Assembly (NCBI GenBank): GCA_009760855.2
Contig: WPIO01000042.1
Location: 516,501 to 580,500 of the forward strand
DNA from: Cristatella mucedo
Taxonomy: Eukaryota > Bryozoa > Phylactolaemata > Cristatellidae
Reading direction: 5' to 3'
DNA: 64,000 bases
The stretch's first letter is position 1, and each line of letters starts with the position of its first letter. The notes beneath the pieces are model-generated. The model ran no database searches and had not been told where the DNA came from. It saw only the letters and a list, made by a program, of their open reading frames with translations. Positions 60,990 through 64,000 of this stretch are shown here, one piece after another. A program made the position numbers and the translations under genes.

Positions 60990-61800
60990 ATGGTGCCCAG
61001 CTTCTTCGTAACTAGCGGAGCTGCTGTCGCGCGTCAGCATGGGCATTGGGCAGTCTGTCATCGCCGGTACCGGCGGGCGCAAAGCGCGAGTTTGATAAAG
61101 TCGCCTCGCTTTTTTCCACCACTACGTGGCACAAGCTTTGGCTCCAACTTTCAACTGCTTCCCATCTCTGCTTTGCAGCCTCTAGACGTACCACGTGGCC
61201 ACAAACGAGTCGGTCGGAAGCACCCTCGGTGCTGTCGTAGTTATTGCGACAGCCATCGAGTCCTCGAGGCTTTGTATCGCAGCGCACACAGATGCAGCGA
61301 TACTACAGAGTAGACAGAAGTACTCTGTATTTCGCACTGAGCGACGTAGCGCTGGCCGCCTCTTTTTCGTTAACCAGCGCCGGCGTCAAAGCTTTGGTAA
61401 AATTCAAAGTCGGGTGTTGGATGCTCCCGGTCTGGCCGAGTTACGCACCTAGATGGGTGCAGGCGTGCTCCGGCGATGCGGCTATGCACGCAAGGCGACG
61501 AGTACCTAAGGACCGAGTGGAGCCAGATAGCTCGCTCGTTGTTACGGCTTGTATATTCCGTATTCCCCCTGTAGCGTGTTCGTGGCCCCCCCCGCCCGTG
61601 AGCCGGCGTTTTTCGGCGGAAGCTCTCCGCTGTGATAGACGTCGACTCCCGACTATCCAAGCAGTTACTCAGATACCCGGATCTTTGACGGCGTACGCTT
61701 TTACTGCCGGAACGGAGTCGGTACAACGGCCGGACTGCCGGAGCCGAGTGAGCAGCTGACAGGTTTGTTCGCGCTTGGGGCGTCATTTCGCGCCCCAATA
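60990..61800. promoter_or_regulatory. Second CpG-rich region with overlapping frames
   Basis: CpG-rich with frames open on both strands, the longest being 61244-61759 plus (171 codons). The minus frame over 61012-61287 includes VRLEAAKQRWEAVESWSQSL, which reads like helix-forming protein, but no splice sites or family could be assigned. Promoter island or exon; undecided. Confidence 0.3.
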
Positions 61801-62620
61801 GTTAACTGCGTGCAGGATCCTCGCTGTAGACTTGTCTAGTTCCCCTGTTGCTGTTGGCGCGTGCGATATTGCAAAGAGGTCTAACCTGATGGCCGCTCGT
61901 CTTACCCTAGCTCACCTCGGCACGACGAGCGGCGGCGTGGCCTGAGCGTGGCGTGGATTGGCAGGGAAGTAGCCTCTGCCCCTGAAAATCGGCTACAAAG
62001 TGTCGGTCCTAAACTTCTGCAATGCCTAGAGATTGTGACTTAAAATAAGTAACAGTTAGCCTGCTCGCAGGACTCTGACCTGCGAGCTGGCTACGTACGT
62101 ACGCTGGCTAATACGTCCCCAGACGTTGAATCAGGGGGCGCCCCAATTGGGGCCTAATACTTTTGAAATTTTTTTACCACACCCAGCGAAGATATAGCTG
62201 AGCAGCAGGGTGCTCCGAGTTGGGAGAAATCAAGTCGGAATTTGCAGCGCCTGTCTGCCAGTCCTGGCCGGTAGTGGGCGTGACGCACATTGAGTAAATC
62301 GTTCGAAAAATAAAGGAAGGTCACCGGGCACGCCGGCGGAAGGCGCAGAGATTCCGACCGCCACCTCGCTGCTGGTCAGATACTACTGAGGACAGGCTCG
62401 ATGCTCCGAGTAGCGTGGGAACCGCGTCGCTGTGCTCGTTTATCGCAACCGTATTCATTCGCCGGCCAAGCCGTCAACGCGTGAACTCACGCAGGTAACA
62501 AGATATTAGCGCTTACTACTTGCTGCTGATTTCCAATTTACCGCGGCCTACCCCACCAGGCAGCAGTCGGCTTTAGGTTCGCGGACTGTTCATGATCAGC
62601 TGGTGTATTGTATTCGTTGA
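61801..62620. other. Unassigned GC-moderate region
   Basis: Nothing recognised beyond a short GTACGTACGT word near 62095. Confidence 0.45.
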
Positions 62621-62627
62621 TGGTTAA

Positions 62628-62641
62628 CACGTGGTCACGTG
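62628..62641. promoter_or_regulatory. Paired CACGTG E-boxes
   Basis: Two CACGTG palindromes at 62628-62633 and 62636-62641 in ACACGTGGTCACGTGGTC, 8 bases start to start. bHLH-ZIP factors of the USF/MYC type bind this core. Function here is unproven. Confidence 0.3.
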
Positions 62642-63320
62642 GTCACTCTATTCCGCCAACGTACGAGAAAGTGTGACAAGAGAAGGTTTGCTCGAGCCGA
62701 AAGGGAGCAGAGTAGGGTACAACCGCTTAGTGGCGGGAGGGAAGGGAAGGGTTCTTTGTCTGCCACAACAAGACGGATGTGGGTTCGTGTGTGTCTGGCC
62801 TCAAGAGAGATTTGCCTCGCAGCTTGCGAGCGATTGGGTAATGCTGACCTTGAGGGTAAGTTCAGAGGCAGCATGCACGTGGCCGCAACACAAAATGCCG
62901 TTGAAAAAACAAGCAATGAAAGCTGGCAAAACAGTCCAAGCAAAGTTCCCTAGTGGGACCGATCGGTTGCTCAGCAGCGAAGTGGTGTGGAAAGCAGCAT
63001 TCGAAAAGCACATGAGCATACTTCTGCAGAGTTGGGAGCTATGCCGGTACCTTAAGCAGTGAGACCGGTTGGCTGCCCAAAGCTTGCAGGGCTCGTCATT
63101 GGTGTGCGTCGTGGATCGTCTTGACATCGGATGTGACTCGCAGGCAGTCGTCGGCTGCAGTCAGTGTAGTTGAGCGGCTTTGTAACCCCAGGTGGGAGAG
63201 CATGCTGCTGGCCGAAGTTGATGGCTGATTTGACAACTGACATATTCGACTATTTCTAGCAGGTCAGTGTGACATGGTGTCAGTGAGACCGATGCAGAAC
63301 CCCTTGTGAGTTATCAGTAT
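62642..63320. other. Unassigned, overlapping frames
   Basis: Plus frame 62631-63062 ends with MPLKKQAMKAGKTVQAKFPS and a helical stretch to TGA. Overlapping frames in other phases and on the minus strand make a gene call unsafe. Confidence 0.25.
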
Positions 63321-63326
63321 GGTGAG

Positions 63327-63500
63327 CTGTGATGGCACACCAGACAAGGTGGTTGCTTTTCACGACCTCAGTTCTGAGGTCGTGGGTTCGAATCCTGCAG
63401 TCGGCGATTCTGTATTTCGGTGGTATAGTGGTGGTGCTAGCCATAAAGGCTCTTCTGTTGCTATATACAAGAGGCTGTTAAATGAAATGAGCTAGTGTTT
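63327..63500 (+). mobile_element. SINE-1, best preserved copy
   Basis: tRNA-type promoter: A box around TGATGGCACACCAGACAAGG, B box GGGTTCGAATCC; body CTGCAGTCGGCGATTCTGTA and CATAAAGGCTCTTCTGTTGC; tail AAATGAAATGAGCTAGTG. The head folds plausibly as a tRNA-like structure (GACCTCAGTTCTGAGGTC hairpin). Confidence 0.88.
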
Positions 63501-64000
63501 TTTATCATTGCAAGACTGTGGCTGGCTAGGGAAACAAAGAAACATGGTTGGCACTAACAATGAACCGATCGGTGCACTGCGACGCCCTGTGGTCGAGGGT
63601 TATTCGTAGCATATCCGGCTGAAAGAGGTTTTCAGGGTAGAAAAAGGAAGGCACCGTAGGCGTCAGTCGTAGTGTCCAGTGCGAGAGAGTATCCTGACAG
63701 TCAAGGGAGACTTTGCCGACTCGCAAGCGGTTGTACGCATTCGCACGAACCAGCGTGATGATGCAAAATGTCGCCGGCTGATAATCGATGTTAACCAAAT
63801 GGGCCTCAGTGAGTAGTGGCACTGCTGCTAACGCCCTGGGGGGGGGGGCTTGACGATAAAAGGAAAACTGCATTGGTACCGAAACCAGCGTGTGTGCAAA
63901 GCGCCTTCAGCATGTAATTTGACGGTCACAGCGTCCACAAAATATAGCTTGCAGCGTCTTACGGTATATTTGTCAACATGATAGGTTGACGTTATTTTGT
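63501..64000. other. Unassigned 3' end of window
   Basis: No gene recognised; a G-run at 63839-63848. Minus frame 63526-63873 has no motif. Confidence 0.45.

Overview
This window is animal (metazoan) nuclear DNA with the texture of an invertebrate genome. It has spliced genes with GT-AG introns and TTTTAG/TTTCAG/TGCAG acceptors, and there are no operons or ribosome-binding sites. CpG-rich islands are embedded in AT-richer sequence. It also holds long (GA)n/(CT)n and (ATT)n tracts and many short, 5'-truncated non-LTR retrotransposon copies. The species cannot be named from the sequence; nothing looks bacterial, viral or organellar.

The one gene identified with high confidence is a glutamate decarboxylase-like gene (GAD/CSAD/GADL1 group of PLP enzymes) on the minus strand. 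Eleven coding exons spread over about 26 kb (46313 down to 20520) join in phase at every junction. They encode 455 residues, from the KVVDF segment to the family-typical C-terminus RLGADL and a stop. Two further exon candidates (47532-47612 and 49656-49747) fit the splice phases and would supply the N-terminus from a CpG-rich promoter region near 49.3-49.9 kb, giving about 512 residues. The introns are packed with LINE and SINE insertions in both orientations.

Layout. 1-5.3 kb: no confident gene, microsatellites only. 5.3-7.3 kb: old SINE, LINE-A copy, (GA)n. 7.3-10.1 kb: mostly unassigned, one candidate exon at 9.7-10.0 kb. 10.2-14.0 kb: two LINE-A copies flanking a GC-rich stretch. 16.05-16.34 kb: candidate 3'-terminal exon, followed by a CpG island (16.38-17.2 kb) with TATA and NRF1-like motifs. 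17.4-19.6 kb: LINE-B, SINE-2 copies and a 255-bp (GA)n tract. 20.5-49.7 kb: the GAD gene. 50.5-55.2 kb: LINE-A copies on both strands and a SPIN-like hAT MITE. 55.2-57.35 kb: a tandem duplication (unit about 1.03-1.05 kb) carrying a small two-exon candidate gene of unknown function plus a decayed sister copy. 57.6-64 kb: LINE-A and LINE-B copies, a (CT)n tract, a second CpG-rich region and a well-preserved tRNA-type SINE.

The repeats form a linked system. LINE-A (L2/CR1-type ORF2, (ATT)n tail) is the main family. SINE-2 has a tRNA-like head and a LINE-A-like 3' end, so it probably uses LINE-A machinery. LINE-B is a second, related LINE with an ATTAC-like tail. SINE-1 is a separate tRNA-derived family.
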